A DNA stretch of 64,000 nt from Rhodobacterales bacterium HKCCE4037 (lineage in GTDB: Bacteria; Pseudomonadota; Alphaproteobacteria; Rhodobacterales; Rhodobacteraceae): assembly GCA_015689645.1 (NCBI GenBank), contig WVSM01000004.1:186001-250000 (forward strand), read 5' to 3'. The notes under the pieces are model-generated. The model was not told the DNA's origin. It saw only the letters and a program-made list of their open reading frames with translations, and did not search any database. Positions 9,500 to 19,174 of this stretch are shown piece after piece. Numbering within the stretch: position 1 is the first letter of the stretch; every line of letters begins with the position of its first letter. A program made the position numbers and the translations under genes.

Positions 9500-10972
9500 A
9501 TGACCAAGCATCTTCGCCTGTCCGCCGCCGTTCTGGCGCTGACCGCCGGGGCGGCCTTCGCGCAACAATCCACCATCACGATCGGCATGCAGCTGGAACC
9601 GCCGATGCTCGACCCGACCGGCGGTGCCGCCGCCGCGATCGACGAGGTGGTCTACGCCAACGTGTTCGAGGGGCTGACCCGCTTCGCCTCCGACGGGTCG
9701 GTCGTCCCCGGCCTCGCGGAATCGTGGGAGATTTCCGAAGACGGCACGACCTACACCTTCACCCTGCGTGACGGCGTGACCTTCCATGACGGCGAGGCGA
9801 TGACCGCCGAGGATGTCGTCTTCTCGCTCGACCGGGCGCGGGCCGAGGATACGACCAACGCGCAGGCCGCGCTGTTCGCGAATATCGTGAGCGTCGAGGC
9901 GGTGGACGATACGACCGTTGTCGTGACCCTCGACGGGCCCGACGGCGCGTTCCTGTTCGACATGGCATGGGGCGACGCGGTGATCGTCGATCCCGCCTCC
10001 GCCGAGGGCAACGCGACCAACCCGATCGGCACCGGCCCCTTCCGCTTCGTCGAATGGCGGCAGGGCGACAGCATAGAACTGGCCCGCAACGACGATTACT
10101 GGGGCGAGCCCGTGGCGCTGGAAGGCGCGACCTTCCGCTTCATCTCGGACCCCAACGCCGCCTTTGCCGCGATGATGGCCGGTGACGTCGATGCCTTCCC
10201 CGTCTTCCCCGCGCCCGAGACGCTGGCACAATTCGAAGGCAACCCGCAGTTCAACGTGCTCGTCGGGTCGACCGAGGGGGAGACCATCCTCGCCATGAAC
10301 CACGGGTCGGAGGCATTGCAGGACGTCCGCGTGCGCGAGGCGATCAGCCATGCCATCAACCGGCAGGACATCATCGACGGGGCCATGTTCGGCTACGGCA
10401 CGCCCATCGGCACCCATTTCGCACCGCACAATCCCGACTATGTCGACCTGACAGCCAACTCGGACTTCGACCCCGACCGCGCGCGTGAATTGCTGGCCGA
10501 GGCGGGTGTCGAGAACCTGACCCTGCGCCTGATGTTGCCCCCGCCGTCCTACGCGCGGCGCGGTGGCGAGATCATCGCCAGCCAGTTGCGCGACGTCGGC
10601 ATCGAGACCGAGATCACCAACCTCGAATGGGCGCAATGGCTTGAGCAGGTGTTCCGCGGCTACGATTTCGACCTGACCATCGTCAGCCATACCGAGCCGA
10701 TGGACATCAACATCTACGCCCGTCCCGAATATTACTTCCAGTACGACAGCGCGGAGTTCCAGTCGCTGATGGACCAGTTGAATGTCGAGACCAACCCCGA
10801 GCAGCGCGGCGCGCTCCTCCGCCAGGCGCAGGAGCTGATCTCCACCGATTACGTCAACGCCTATCTGTTCCAGCTCGCCAAGACCGGCGTGGCCAATGCC
10901 AATATCGAAGGCCTGTGGGAGAATTCCCCGACACAAGCCATCGACCTGACCGGCGTCAGCTGGACCCAGTAA
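9500..10972 (+). CDS. ABC transporter substrate-binding protein, peptide/nickel/opine type (SBP_bac_5)
   Basis: 490 residues. A Sec signal peptide (MTKHLRLSAAVLALTAGAAFA) ends in AFA, then QQSTITIGMQLEPPMLDPT begins the mature class C binding protein fold of the DppA/OppA family. ETYANVFEGL-like and LAESWEISEDGTTYTFTLRD segments are typical. The start at 9500 has AGGGAG nine bases upstream. It should deliver a peptide-like or amide solute to the permeases at 13669-15431. A terminator-like hairpin directly follows, which would let it be made in excess over the permeases. Confidence 0.92.
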   Translation: MTKHLRLSAAVLALTAGAAFAQQSTITIGMQLEPPMLDPTGGAAAAIDEVVYANVFEGLTRFASDGSVVPGLAESWEISEDGTTYTFTLRDGVTFHDGEAMTAEDVVFSLDRARAEDTTNAQAALFANIVSVEAVDDTTVVVTLDGPDGAFLFDMAWGDAVIVDPASAEGNATNPIGTGPFRFVEWRQGDSIELARNDDYWGEPVALEGATFRFISDPNAAFAAMMAGDVDAFPVFPAPETLAQFEGNPQFNVLVGSTEGETILAMNHGSEALQDVRVREAISHAINRQDIIDGAMFGYGTPIGTHFAPHNPDYVDLTANSDFDPDRARELLAEAGVENLTLRLMLPPPSYARRGGEIIASQLRDVGIETEITNLEWAQWLEQVFRGYDFDLTIVSHTEPMDINIYARPEYYFQYDSAEFQSLMDQLNVETNPEQRGALLRQAQELISTDYVNAYLFQLAKTGVANANIEGLWENSPTQAIDLTGVSWTQ

Positions 10973-10976
10973 ACCC

Positions 10977-11018
10977 GTTGCGCGCCCGGGTCACAGCGGC
11001 CCGGGCGCAACCCCTTTT
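10977..11018 (+). terminator. Hairpin with T-run after the binding-protein gene
   Basis: GTTGCGCGCCCGGG pairs with CCCGGGCGCAAC (11000-11011), with a two-base bulge and a nine-base loop, followed by CCCCTTTT. It sits four bases after the stop codon, the usual place for a partial terminator in ABC importer operons. Confidence 0.75.
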
Positions 11019-11042
11019 GCGCCCAATCCCCGGACATGATTG

Positions 11043-12008
11043 ATGAAAACCGCTGTTCTTACAGCCCTTCTTGCCTGCACCTCCGCCTTGGCCGCCACGC
11101 CCTCCGCTGCGCAACCGCTCCCTGACGGCGAATACATGCTGGGCACCTACATCTGGCCGGACACGCATCTGCCCCGCTACGTCACCCTTCTGGTGTATGA
11201 CCCATATCTTTCGATCGAATTTTCCAGCGCCATCCCCATGAATTCCGAGGTCTGCGCGGAAACCGGCGGCTGCTGGTATTCGGTGATCGGTGCATCGGCG
11301 CGGGTCGATGCAGCAAGCGGCACCCTTGATCTGTCCGAGATCGGCATTTCGCTGGAGGCGGCCCGTCTGCTCGACGATGGCGGCCACGGTGCGGCTTATA
11401 TCGAACCGCTGCTGGCTCTGATCGACGGCGCAACCATCGCCGAGACGGACACCGGCCTGACCCTGACCCAATCCGGACAAACGCTGGAATTCTTCGAAAC
11501 CGATGCCGATACGCGCGATGCGATCCGGGCCTATCCAATCACCATGAACGTCTCGATCATCGACATGGGATTCTGCGACGTGCGGACGCTTGCGCCGCTG
11601 CTGATGCGGGACGCGAGCACGCCGTTTGCCAACGTGCTGCAGGGTATGGCCCATCAGGCGGGCCTGCAGCATCAGATCGAACAGCTCGGCTTCTATGGAA
11701 CCGATGTTCAGCCCGAGGTTCGGGAGCTCGTATTCCCCATCCAGCGCTCCGCCCGCATGCCGAACATGCTGGCGGCGCGGGGTTTCGATGCCACTCCGAC
11801 GGGTATCGACGCCTTCTGGGAGGATATGGGTGACGCGCTCTATCGCGGGGATCGCGCCGCCTTCGACGCGACCATGGCCGGCTACGGGGACTCCTTCACG
11901 CCCTTGATCGACTTCATGCACCATCTGCGCGACATCGGCGGTCCCGCGCCCGAAGACCAGGTCTGCGACGACCTCAGCTTCGGCTTCATCGCGGCCCAGG
12001 ACGGCTAG
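11043..12008 (+). CDS. Secreted hypothetical protein
   Basis: 321 residues with a clear signal peptide (MKTAVLTALLACTSALAATPSAAQ, cleavage near SAAQ). The mature part has four cysteines in the first two thirds (VCAETGGCWYSV, MGFCDVRTL) and one near the C-terminus (DQVCDD), so it is likely periplasmic. No domain recognised. It lies between the binding protein and the permeases of the importer, an unusual place; a link to the imported compound is possible but not shown. The start is the ATG at 11043; a TTG lies just before it. Confidence 0.7.
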   Translation: MKTAVLTALLACTSALAATPSAAQPLPDGEYMLGTYIWPDTHLPRYVTLLVYDPYLSIEFSSAIPMNSEVCAETGGCWYSVIGASARVDAASGTLDLSEIGISLEAARLLDDGGHGAAYIEPLLALIDGATIAETDTGLTLTQSGQTLEFFETDADTRDAIRAYPITMNVSIIDMGFCDVRTLAPLLMRDASTPFANVLQGMAHQAGLQHQIEQLGFYGTDVQPEVRELVFPIQRSARMPNMLAARGFDATPTGIDAFWEDMGDALYRGDRAAFDATMAGYGDSFTPLIDFMHHLRDIGGPAPEDQVCDDLSFGFIAAQDG

Positions 12009-12037
12009 ACTCGGCGGATGACGAATGTCCGCCCGAA

Positions 12038-12059
12038 GTGTCATGGTGCTGTCATGCCC
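12038..12059 (+). promoter_or_regulatory. Candidate Pho box upstream of the beta-helix protein gene
   Basis: Two direct copies of TGTCATG start 11 bases apart (12039 and 12050), the spacing and core of PhoB binding repeats (CTGTCAT in two 11-base units). The ATG of the next gene is 54 bases downstream, and a possible -10 (TAAACC) is at 12066-12071. Consensus match only. Confidence 0.45.
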
Positions 12060-12113
12060 CGCGCCTAAACCGCGCGGGAAAAGCAACGACACGTCCTTGG
12101 GGGACACACGACA

Positions 12114-13520
12114 ATGACCTGCACCCGCCTGCTTGGCAGCACCGCCCTTGCCATGGCCCTGCTGGCCGCCGCGCCCGCTTCCGCCGAAACCTTCACCGTC
12201 ACGAGCGCCGCCAATGACGGCGACGGCAGCCTGCGCGCCGCGCTGGCCGAAGCCGCCGCTGCAGACGGCGCGGACGTCATCCACATCCTGACCGACGCCG
12301 ACATTTCGCTGACCGAAGCCCTTGTCTACGAAGGCACAGGCCCGCTGGCGATCGTCGGACAGGGCCAGACGATCCGCGCGTCCGGCGATTTCGAGATGCT
12401 GATGACCACGGCCACGACCGCGCTCAGCATCGACGGCCTGACCTTCGAGGGAGCGGGCGGCTATTCAATCAACGCGCAAGGCGCGGCAGGCGCGGCGGGC
12501 ATCCTGATGGACGTGCCGGAGGATGCGACCGGCGAGGTCACCCTGCGCCTGCGCGACGTGACCCTCACCGGATCGGCGGGTCATGGCATCCACGTCTCCG
12601 ATTGCACTCTGGCCGAGGATTGCGGCGCGGGCGAAGGCGGGGCGGGCGGTGGCTCGGAGGCCGGCATCACGGTCGAACTGACGAACGTGCGTGTCTTCGA
12701 ATCCGCCTACGGCCGCTTCGATGCCGACGGTATCCGCGTCGATGAACGCGGTCCCGGCTCGATCACCTTCCGCGCGATGGGCCTTACCGTCGAAGGCGTC
12801 GGCGCCGATGGCGTCGAGCTGGACGAAGGCCAGGACGGCGACGTCGTGGTCGATGTGACCGGAAGCGCCTTCATCGACAACGGCGCCTATTGCGACCCGG
12901 ACCTGCTCGCCGGGTTCATGCCTGCGGAAGACGAGGACGACTTCGACGAAGGCGAAATGGCCGCCGACGCGATCCCCGGCCCCGTCACCGGCTCGCCCGA
13001 CGATGGCTGTTTCGAACGCGAAGTCTCTCTCTACGAGGATGGCAGCGTCGAGGAATACGCATTCGCCATCGACGTGGACGACGGTTTCGACATCGACGAA
13101 GACGGCCCCGGCAGCATTTTCACCACCTTCACCAGCACCGACATGAACGGCAATTTCGACGAGGGCTTCGATTTCGACGAGGCCGGCACGGGTGGCGTCG
13201 AGGCGACGTTCCTCTACGTGCTGGCCGCCGACAACACCGACGACGGCATCAAGATTTCCGAATCCGGCGCGGGTGACGTCGTGGGCATTGTCCTGGCCAC
13301 CGAGGCGATCGGCAACGGCGGCGTCGGCGTGGTCTACGAAGAGGAAGACGGCGGCGATCTTCAGCTTGTCGTCCTGCGCTCGGCCACGGTCGGCAACGAC
13401 GACGGCGAATTGGGGATCGAGGCGGTGCAGGACGACGACGGCGAAGGCTTCGTGTCGGTCATCGACACCGAGGTCGCCGACGGCATTGAAGTCGAGGGCG
13501 CAGAGATCGACCCCGACTGA
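12114..13520 (+). CDS. Secreted, very acidic repeat protein, predicted right-handed beta-helix
   Basis: 468 residues with a signal peptide ending ASA-ETFTVTSAANDGDGS, an opening common in parallel beta-helix and autotransporter passenger proteins. From about residue 200 a degenerate repeat of about 35-45 residues recurs: DGIRVDERGPGSITF, DGVELDEGQDGDVVV, DGFDIDEDGPGSIFT, EGFDFDEAGTGGVEA, DGIKISESGAGDVVG. The Asp/Glu content is extreme. No autotransporter barrel or anchor follows, so it should be periplasmic or released. Calcium binding is plausible but inferred. A candidate Pho box precedes it and a strong terminator follows. Confidence 0.75.
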   Translation: MTCTRLLGSTALAMALLAAAPASAETFTVTSAANDGDGSLRAALAEAAAADGADVIHILTDADISLTEALVYEGTGPLAIVGQGQTIRASGDFEMLMTTATTALSIDGLTFEGAGGYSINAQGAAGAAGILMDVPEDATGEVTLRLRDVTLTGSAGHGIHVSDCTLAEDCGAGEGGAGGGSEAGITVELTNVRVFESAYGRFDADGIRVDERGPGSITFRAMGLTVEGVGADGVELDEGQDGDVVVDVTGSAFIDNGAYCDPDLLAGFMPAEDEDDFDEGEMAADAIPGPVTGSPDDGCFEREVSLYEDGSVEEYAFAIDVDDGFDIDEDGPGSIFTTFTSTDMNGNFDEGFDFDEAGTGGVEATFLYVLAADNTDDGIKISESGAGDVVGIVLATEAIGNGGVGVVYEEEDGGDLQLVVLRSATVGNDDGELGIEAVQDDDGEGFVSVIDTEVADGIEVEGAEIDPD

Positions 13521-13573
13521 ATTTCGATCCGCGCGGCCCGCACGCATTTCAGGGGCCGCACCTGTTTCAACTG

Positions 13574-13605
13574 CCCCGGTCGCACCTTTTGCGGCCGGGG
13601 TTTTT
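13574..13605 (+). terminator. Rho-independent terminator
   Basis: CCCCGGTCGC (13574-13583) pairs with GCGGCCGGGG (13591-13600), with one G-T pair and a seven-base loop, followed directly by TTTTT. It ends the transcript of the beta-helix protein and separates it from the permease genes. Confidence 0.9.
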
Positions 13606-13668
13606 CATCGTCCTCAACAGCGATTTCCGCTCTGGCCCCTTCCGCGGCCCCGGCATACGCTCGGCCCC

Positions 13669-14610
13669 ATGTTGCGTTACCTGCTGATCCGCGCCCTGTC
13701 GCTGAGCCTGAGCCTCGTCGTGGCCAGCATCGTGATTTTCGCGGTGATCGAGGTGATCCCTGGCGACCCGGCCGCCTTCATGCTGGGGCTGAACGCGACC
13801 GAGGATGCCATCGCCAACCTGCGCGCCGAACTGGGCCTCGGCGGCTCGCTTGTGGAGCGTTACGTCAGCTGGATCACCGGCATGCTGCAGGGCGACTTCG
13901 GCACCTCCTATACCTACCGCGTCCCGGTGGGCGAGTTGATCGCCGACCGCATCTGGGTGTCGCTGCCGCTAGCCATATTCGCGCTGATCCTCTCGACGCT
14001 GATCGCCATTCCCGTTGGCATCATCGCGGCGACGAACCGGGGCAATGGCGGCGATTTCGCGATCATGGGCCTGACGCAGCTTGGCATCGCGGTGCCGAAC
14101 TTCTGGTTCGCCATGCTGCTGGTGCTGCTGTTCGCCGTGACACTGTCGTGGTTCTCCGCCGGTGGCTTTCCGGGATGGGACAATCCCGGACCGGCGCTGA
14201 AATCGCTGGTCCTGCCCGCCATTGCGCTCGCCCTGCCGCAGGCGTCGATCCTCGCCCGCGTCATGCGCTCCGCCCTGATCGAGACGCTGGACCAGGATTA
14301 CATCCGCACCGCCCGCGCCCGCGGCCTCAGCCGGGGTGAAACGATCCGCCGCCACGCGCTGCGCAATGCGCTGATCCCGGTTCTGACGATCATCGGCCTG
14401 CAATTCAGTTTCCTTCTGGCCGGCGCCATCATCATCGAGAATGTCTTCTTCCTGCCCGGCCTCGGGCGGCTGGTGTTCCAGGGCATCACCCAGCGCGACC
14501 TGGTGGTGGTCGAGTCGGTCACCATGCTGCTCGTCTTCGCCGTGATCGTCGTGACCTTCCTCGTGGACATCGCCTACGCCATCGTCGACCCGAGGCTGCG
14601 CCGCAAATGA
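13669..14610 (+). CDS. ABC transporter permease, DppB type
   Basis: 313 residues with about six membrane helices. The start MLRYLLIRALSLSLSLVV is the typical DppB/OppB opening. The ATPase-docking EAA loop is near RTARARGLSRGETIRRHALR in the C-terminal third, and ENVFFLPGLGRL is a DppB signature. It overlaps the next permease gene by four bases (ATGA). The start is the ATG at 13669; the frame is open further upstream but that part is antisense-like to the preceding gene. The inner-membrane pore pairs with the next gene product. Confidence 0.92.
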   Translation: MLRYLLIRALSLSLSLVVASIVIFAVIEVIPGDPAAFMLGLNATEDAIANLRAELGLGGSLVERYVSWITGMLQGDFGTSYTYRVPVGELIADRIWVSLPLAIFALILSTLIAIPVGIIAATNRGNGGDFAIMGLTQLGIAVPNFWFAMLLVLLFAVTLSWFSAGGFPGWDNPGPALKSLVLPAIALALPQASILARVMRSALIETLDQDYIRTARARGLSRGETIRRHALRNALIPVLTIIGLQFSFLLAGAIIIENVFFLPGLGRLVFQGITQRDLVVVESVTMLLVFAVIVVTFLVDIAYAIVDPRLRRK

Positions 14611-15431
14611 CCCGCCTGCCGCCTGCCCTTCTGATCGGTGCCGCCATCACGCTGATCTACGCGATCATCGCGCTGATCTCGCTGGTCTGGACGCCGTACG
14701 ACATCACCAACCTCCAGGTCTCGAACCGGTTGCAGGACTGGTCGGCGACCCATTGGCTCGGCACTGACCAGTTGGGGCGTGACATGGTCTCGATGCTGAT
14801 GGAGGGCGCGCGGACCTCCATCGCCGTCGCCATCGTCGCCGTGGGCATCGGCATGGCCGTCGGCGTGCCCCTGGGCCTCGCCGCCGCCGCCAACCGGGGC
14901 AGCCTCCTCGACGAGGTCATCATGCGCGGCAACGATCTGATCTTCGCCTTCCCCTCGCTGGTCATCGCCATCCTCATCACCGCGATCTGGGGGCCGTCCG
15001 CGACCAATGCGATCCTTGCCATCGGAATCTTCAACATCCCCGTCTTCGCCCGCGTCGCGCGGGGTGGCGCATTACCGATCTGGACGCTCGATTACATCCT
15101 CGCCGCCCGGACCGCCGGAAAGACCCGAACCCGGATCAGCGCCGAACATGTCCTGCCCAACATCGCCAACCTGCTGATCGTTCAGGCGACGATCCAGTTC
15201 TCCCTCGGCATCCTTGCCGAGGCGGGGCTGTCCTACGTGGGACTTGGCGCGCAGCCGCCGACCTCCTCGCTCGGGCGGATGCTCAGCGAAAGCCAGACGA
15301 TGATCTATTCCGACGCGTGGCTGGCGGTGCTGCCGGGCCTCGCCATCGTGATCCTCGTTCTTGGCCTGAACCTTCTGGGCGATGGACTGCGCGACGCGCT
15401 CGACCCGCGGCTGCGGAGGGCGCGCGGATGA
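14607..15431 (+). CDS. ABC transporter permease, DppC type
   Basis: 274 residues. The DppC family segment [16 protein letters not shown] is near residues 50-65, the EAA loop is around [19 protein letters not shown], and five to six helices are predicted. It forms the heterodimeric channel with the DppB-type partner, coupled by ATGA overlap. Its stop codon overlaps the first of two CGTACG palindromes, which fill the gap to the ATPase gene. Confidence 0.92.
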   Translation: MTRLPPALLIGAAITLIYAIIALISLVWTPYDITNLQVSNRLQDWSATHWLGTDQLGRDMVSMLMEGARTSIAVAIVAVGIGMAVGVPLGLAAAANRGSLLDEVIMRGNDLIFAFPSLVIAILITAIWGPSATNAILAIGIFNIPVFARVARGGALPIWTLDYILAARTAGKTRTRISAEHVLPNIANLLIVQATIQFSLGILAEAGLSYVGLGAQPPTSSLGRMLSESQTMIYSDAWLAVLPGLAIVILVLGLNLLGDGLRDALDPRLRRARG

Positions 15432-15479
15432 TTTTTCGTACGAGAAATCACACCATGCGAATTTTCGTACGAAAATTCG
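15430..15479. promoter_or_regulatory. Pair of CGTACG-centred palindromes inside the importer operon
   Basis: GATTTTTCGTACGAGAAATC (15430-15449) is a 20-base palindrome with one mismatch. A second, perfect 22-base palindrome at 15458-15479 has half-site CGAATTTTCGT. Their centres are 29 bases apart. The first overlaps the stop of the DppC-type permease, and the second ends eight bases before the ATPase start. A dimeric repressor site or a mobile palindromic repeat would both fit. Confidence 0.55.
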
Positions 15480-15486
15480 GGGCCGC

Positions 15487-17043
15487 ATGATGATCGACGT
15501 CGAGAGCCTCTCCGTCCGCATCCGCGCGTTCGACATCCTGCGCAACGTCTCCCTGACCATCCGCGAAGGCGAGATCTTCGGCCTGGTCGGCGAAAGCGGC
15601 TCCGGAAAGTCGATGACCGCGCTGGCCCTCATGGGCCTGCTCCCGCGGGTCATGGAGGCCTCCGGCGCGGCCCGGCTCGATGGCATCGACCTGCTGTCAC
15701 TCGGCGAATACGACCTCTGCGCCCTGCGCGGCAATGACATCTCGATGATTTTCCAGGAACCGATGACAGCCCTGAACCCGGTGCAGACCATCGGCGACCA
15801 GGTGGCGGAGGTGCTGACAATCCACGGCAAGGCCGACGCGAACGCCGCCCGCAAGATCGCGCGCGACCGGCTTGACCGGGTGGGCCTGTCGCACATCGGG
15901 CTCGACCGCTACCCCCACGAACTCTCCGGCGGGCAACGCCAGCGCGTCTGCATCGCCGCCGCCATTGCCCTGCACCCGCGCCTGCTGATCGCAGACGAGC
16001 CGACGACGGCGCTCGACGTCACCACGCAGGCGCAGATCCTCGACCTGCTGAAGGATCTCGTGGCCGAGGAGAACATGTCGCTCCTGCTGATCACCCATGA
16101 TCTTGCCGTGGTCTCCGACATGGCCGACCGCATCGCGGTGATGGAGAAGGGCGTGATCGTCGAACAGGGCGACACCGCGCAGGTTCTGCGCGATCAGGCG
16201 CATCCCTATACCCGCAAGCTTTTCGCGGCGTCCGCTCATCAGCCCGACCGCACCGCCACGATGATAGACGACGCGATACTGCGAATCGAAGATGTCCACC
16301 GCCACTATCCCGGCGCGCGCGAGGGCTTTCACCGCGGCCCGCCGGTTCGCGCCGTGAACGGCGTCAGCTTCGCGATCCAGCGCGGCGAGAGCCTCGGGCT
16401 CGTGGGCGAATCCGGCTGCGGCAAGTCCACCCTGACCCGCACGATCCTCGGCCTCGATCCGCTGACCTCCGGGCAGATCACCCTCAACGGCAACCCCGTG
16501 TCGCCCACCATGCCGCGCGCCCACCGCGCCGACATGCAGGTCGTGTTCCAGGACCCCTACGGCAGCTTCAACCCGCGCTGGCGCGTCGACCGGATCATCG
16601 CCGAACCCTTTCACCTGCTCGGCCGCAAACCTGCCCCCTCCGACATTGCCGAGGCGCTGGAAGCCGTGCGCCTCTCGCCCGAGGACGCGTTCAAGTACCC
16701 GCACGAATTTTCCGGCGGGCAGCGCCAGCGCATCGCCATCGCCCGCGCGCTCATCACGCGCCCCAAGCTCTTGGTGCTCGACGAGGCGGTCAGTGCGCTC
16801 GACGTCTCGGTCCGCGCCCGGATCCTCGATCTTCTTGCCGAGTTGCAGGACCAGTTCGGCCTCAGCTACCTGTTCATCTCCCACGACCTGACCGTCGTGC
16901 GCGCCATCACCGACCGCGTCTTGGTGATGCAGGCCGGCGAGATCGTCGAAGAGGGGCAGACCGAGCAGGTCTTCACCGCCCCGAACCATCCCTATACCCG
17001 CACTCTGCTCGAGTCGGCCCCAACGCTGGAGATCCCCGCATGA
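15487..17043 (+). CDS. ABC transporter ATPase, fused DppD-DppF type
   Basis: 518 residues with two complete ATPase domains in one chain. Domain 1 has Walker A GESGSGKS (35-42), signature LSGGQRQRV and Walker B LLIADEP. Domain 2 has Walker A GESGCGKS (307-314), signature FSGGQRQRI and Walker B LLVLDEA. In domain 2 the Walker B glutamate is kept (DEAVSALD). Each half ends with the HPYTR oligopeptide-family tail. It energises the importer above. The start is an ATGATG at 15487/15490. Four-base overlap with the next gene. Confidence 0.93.
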   Translation: MMIDVESLSVRIRAFDILRNVSLTIREGEIFGLVGESGSGKSMTALALMGLLPRVMEASGAARLDGIDLLSLGEYDLCALRGNDISMIFQEPMTALNPVQTIGDQVAEVLTIHGKADANAARKIARDRLDRVGLSHIGLDRYPHELSGGQRQRVCIAAAIALHPRLLIADEPTTALDVTTQAQILDLLKDLVAEENMSLLLITHDLAVVSDMADRIAVMEKGVIVEQGDTAQVLRDQAHPYTRKLFAASAHQPDRTATMIDDAILRIEDVHRHYPGAREGFHRGPPVRAVNGVSFAIQRGESLGLVGESGCGKSTLTRTILGLDPLTSGQITLNGNPVSPTMPRAHRADMQVVFQDPYGSFNPRWRVDRIIAEPFHLLGRKPAPSDIAEALEAVRLSPEDAFKYPHEFSGGQRQRIAIARALITRPKLLVLDEAVSALDVSVRARILDLLAELQDQFGLSYLFISHDLTVVRAITDRVLVMQAGEIVEEGQTEQVFTAPNHPYTRTLLESAPTLEIPA

Positions 17044-18494
17044 GCGACCTGCCCCTCTGGTTCGATCCGAAACTGGTGTTCATCGGCGGCGGCTGGCGTC
17101 CCCCCGCAGGCGGCGAAACCCTGCCCGTGATCGACCCATCCACGGGGTCGGAGATCGCCCGCATCGCCCGTGGAACCGAGGCCGACATCACCGCCGCCGT
17201 CGACGCCGCCGAGGCCGCTCTGGCCAGTGACTGGGGCGCGATGAGCGCCGCCGAGCGTGGCCGCCTCCTGTTCCGCATCGGCGAGCTGGTCCTGCAACAC
17301 GCCAACGAGCTTGCCACGCTCGAGGCGATGGATGTCGGCAAACCGCTGAAGCAGGCGCGCAACGATGTCATCGCCCTCGCCCGCTACTGCGAATTCTACG
17401 GCGGTGCGGCGGACAAGCTGATGGGCCAGACGATCCCGTTCCAGCAGGGGTTCACCGTCTACACCCTGCGCGAACCCCACGGCGTGACCGGCCACATCAT
17501 CCCGTGGAATTACCCGATGCAGATCCTCGGGCGCTCCATCGGCGCGGCGCTTGCCACCGGCAACGCCTGCGTCCTGAAACCGGCGGAGGAGGCCTGCCTG
17601 ACCGCGCTCGCCTTCGCCGATCTCGCCGCGCAGGCGGGTCTGCCCGCCGGTGCTCTGAACGTCGTGCCGGGCCTCGGTGCCGAAGCCGGGGCCGCGCTGA
17701 CGGCCGAGCCGCGCGTGCGCCACCTGTCCTTCACCGGCTCCGTCGCCACCGGCAAGCGCGTCCAGATCGCCGCCGCCGAGAACATCGTGCCGGTCACCCT
17801 GGAACTGGGCGGCAAATCCCCGCAGCTGGTCTTCGCCGATGCCGATCTTGACAAGGCCCTGCCCTTCCTCGTGAACGCGGGCATCCAGAATGCTGGCCAG
17901 ACCTGCTCCGCCGGGTCGCGCATCCTCGTCGAGCGCTCCATCCATGACGAGTTGGCCGCGCGCATGGCCAAAGCGATCGCGGCCCTGAAGGTCGCGCCGG
18001 CGATGGACGATGCCGATGTCGGCCCGCTGGTCTCCGCCCGCCAGAAAGGCATCGTCGACGGCTTCCTCGCGAAGGCCTCGCCCGACCAGATCCTCGCGCA
18101 GGCGTCCTTGCCCGACGGCCTGCCGGAGGGCGGCAATTACATTGCACCGACGCTCCTGGGAAACCTCTCGCCCGACCACGCGCTGGCGCAGGACGAGATC
18201 TTCGGGCCGGTTCAGGTGCTGATCCCCTTCGAGGACGAGGACGACGCGATCCGGATCGCCAACGGCACGAAATACGGTCTTGTCGCCTCGGTCTGGTCCG
18301 CCGATGGCGGACGGCAGATGCGGCTGGCGAAACGGCTGCACGCGGGGCAGGTCTTTCTCAACAATTATGGCGCGGCGGGCGGGGTCGAACTGCCCTTCGG
18401 CGGGGTCGGCCATTCCGGCCACGGGCGCGAGAAGGGGTTCGAAGCGCTCTACGCCTTCACCGCACTCAAGACCGTGGCGGCACATCACGGGTGA
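17040..18494 (+). CDS. NAD(P)-dependent aldehyde dehydrogenase
   Basis: 484 residues, a normal single-domain ALDH. The nucleophile is C289 in NAGQTCSAGSR, the general base is E255 in LELGGKSP, and PWNYP holds the oxyanion Asn (N156). Its start is coupled by ATGA to the importer ATPase, so it probably oxidises an aldehyde derived from the imported solute. It resembles betaine-aldehyde / gamma-aminobutyraldehyde-like dehydrogenases, but the substrate cannot be fixed from sequence. Confidence 0.9.
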   Translation: MSDLPLWFDPKLVFIGGGWRPPAGGETLPVIDPSTGSEIARIARGTEADITAAVDAAEAALASDWGAMSAAERGRLLFRIGELVLQHANELATLEAMDVGKPLKQARNDVIALARYCEFYGGAADKLMGQTIPFQQGFTVYTLREPHGVTGHIIPWNYPMQILGRSIGAALATGNACVLKPAEEACLTALAFADLAAQAGLPAGALNVVPGLGAEAGAALTAEPRVRHLSFTGSVATGKRVQIAAAENIVPVTLELGGKSPQLVFADADLDKALPFLVNAGIQNAGQTCSAGSRILVERSIHDELAARMAKAIAALKVAPAMDDADVGPLVSARQKGIVDGFLAKASPDQILAQASLPDGLPEGGNYIAPTLLGNLSPDHALAQDEIFGPVQVLIPFEDEDDAIRIANGTKYGLVASVWSADGGRQMRLAKRLHAGQVFLNNYGAAGGVELPFGGVGHSGHGREKGFEALYAFTALKTVAAHHG

Positions 18495-18616
18495 ACGTCC
18501 CCGCCCGGCAGGACGCCGGCGCGCTGCGGGGGCAAACGTCCTCGCAGGAGCGATGGGTCATGGACGGGCGCGGCGCTGGCCGGTAGCGTCCGGGCTGCAA
18601 GGGAGAGCGCCGCAAG

Positions 18617-19174
18617 ATGGGTAAGGTCGGAATATTCGTGCTGTTGCTGGGGCTGGCCGCCCTCGCCGCCGCGCTGTTCGGGGCCATCCACAACCAAGTC
18701 AGCTACACCCTTGGCCCGACCTATTTCACCGCGTTCAAGTTCATCCAGTTCGGCATCGGCGAGGCCCTTCCGCACCGCTTCGGTGCCTCCGTCGTCGGGA
18801 TCCAGGCAAGCTGGTGGATGGGGCCGCTGATCGGCCTGCCCGCGTTCCTCTACGGGTTGTTCGCCGTTCCCCAACCGCGCACCTATTTCGCCGCCGGGAT
18901 CGGCGCGATCATCGTCGTGATCCTGCTGACCAGCTTCGGCGCGCTGACCGGGCTGATCGGTGGGCTTGTCGCGGATGCGACGGGCATCCTCGACCCATAT
19001 CTCAATTTCCGCGAAGGCCCGACACGGTCGGATTTCCTGCGCGCGGGGTTCATGCATGACGCCAGCTATCTCGGCGGCGCGCTTGGCCTGTTCGCAGCGT
19101 TCTTCCCGATGCGCCGCGCCCGCGCGATCGACCGGACAAATTCGAAGAAGGAGGCGCCCCATGCTGCGACTTGA
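18617..19174 (+). CDS. Membrane protein, about four helices
   Basis: 185 residues, with helices at about 4-25, 65-85, 92-118 and 150-167. HNQVSYTLGPTYFTAFKFIQFGI near residue 25 is a conserved-looking loop. A GGGAG ribosome-binding site precedes the ATG. Its 3' end overlaps the SDR gene by 14 bases in another frame, so the two are co-transcribed. No function recognised; it may be unrelated to the catabolic genes. Confidence 0.7.
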   Translation: MGKVGIFVLLLGLAALAAALFGAIHNQVSYTLGPTYFTAFKFIQFGIGEALPHRFGASVVGIQASWWMGPLIGLPAFLYGLFAVPQPRTYFAAGIGAIIVVILLTSFGALTGLIGGLVADATGILDPYLNFREGPTRSDFLRAGFMHDASYLGGALGLFAAFFPMRRARAIDRTNSKKEAPHAAT

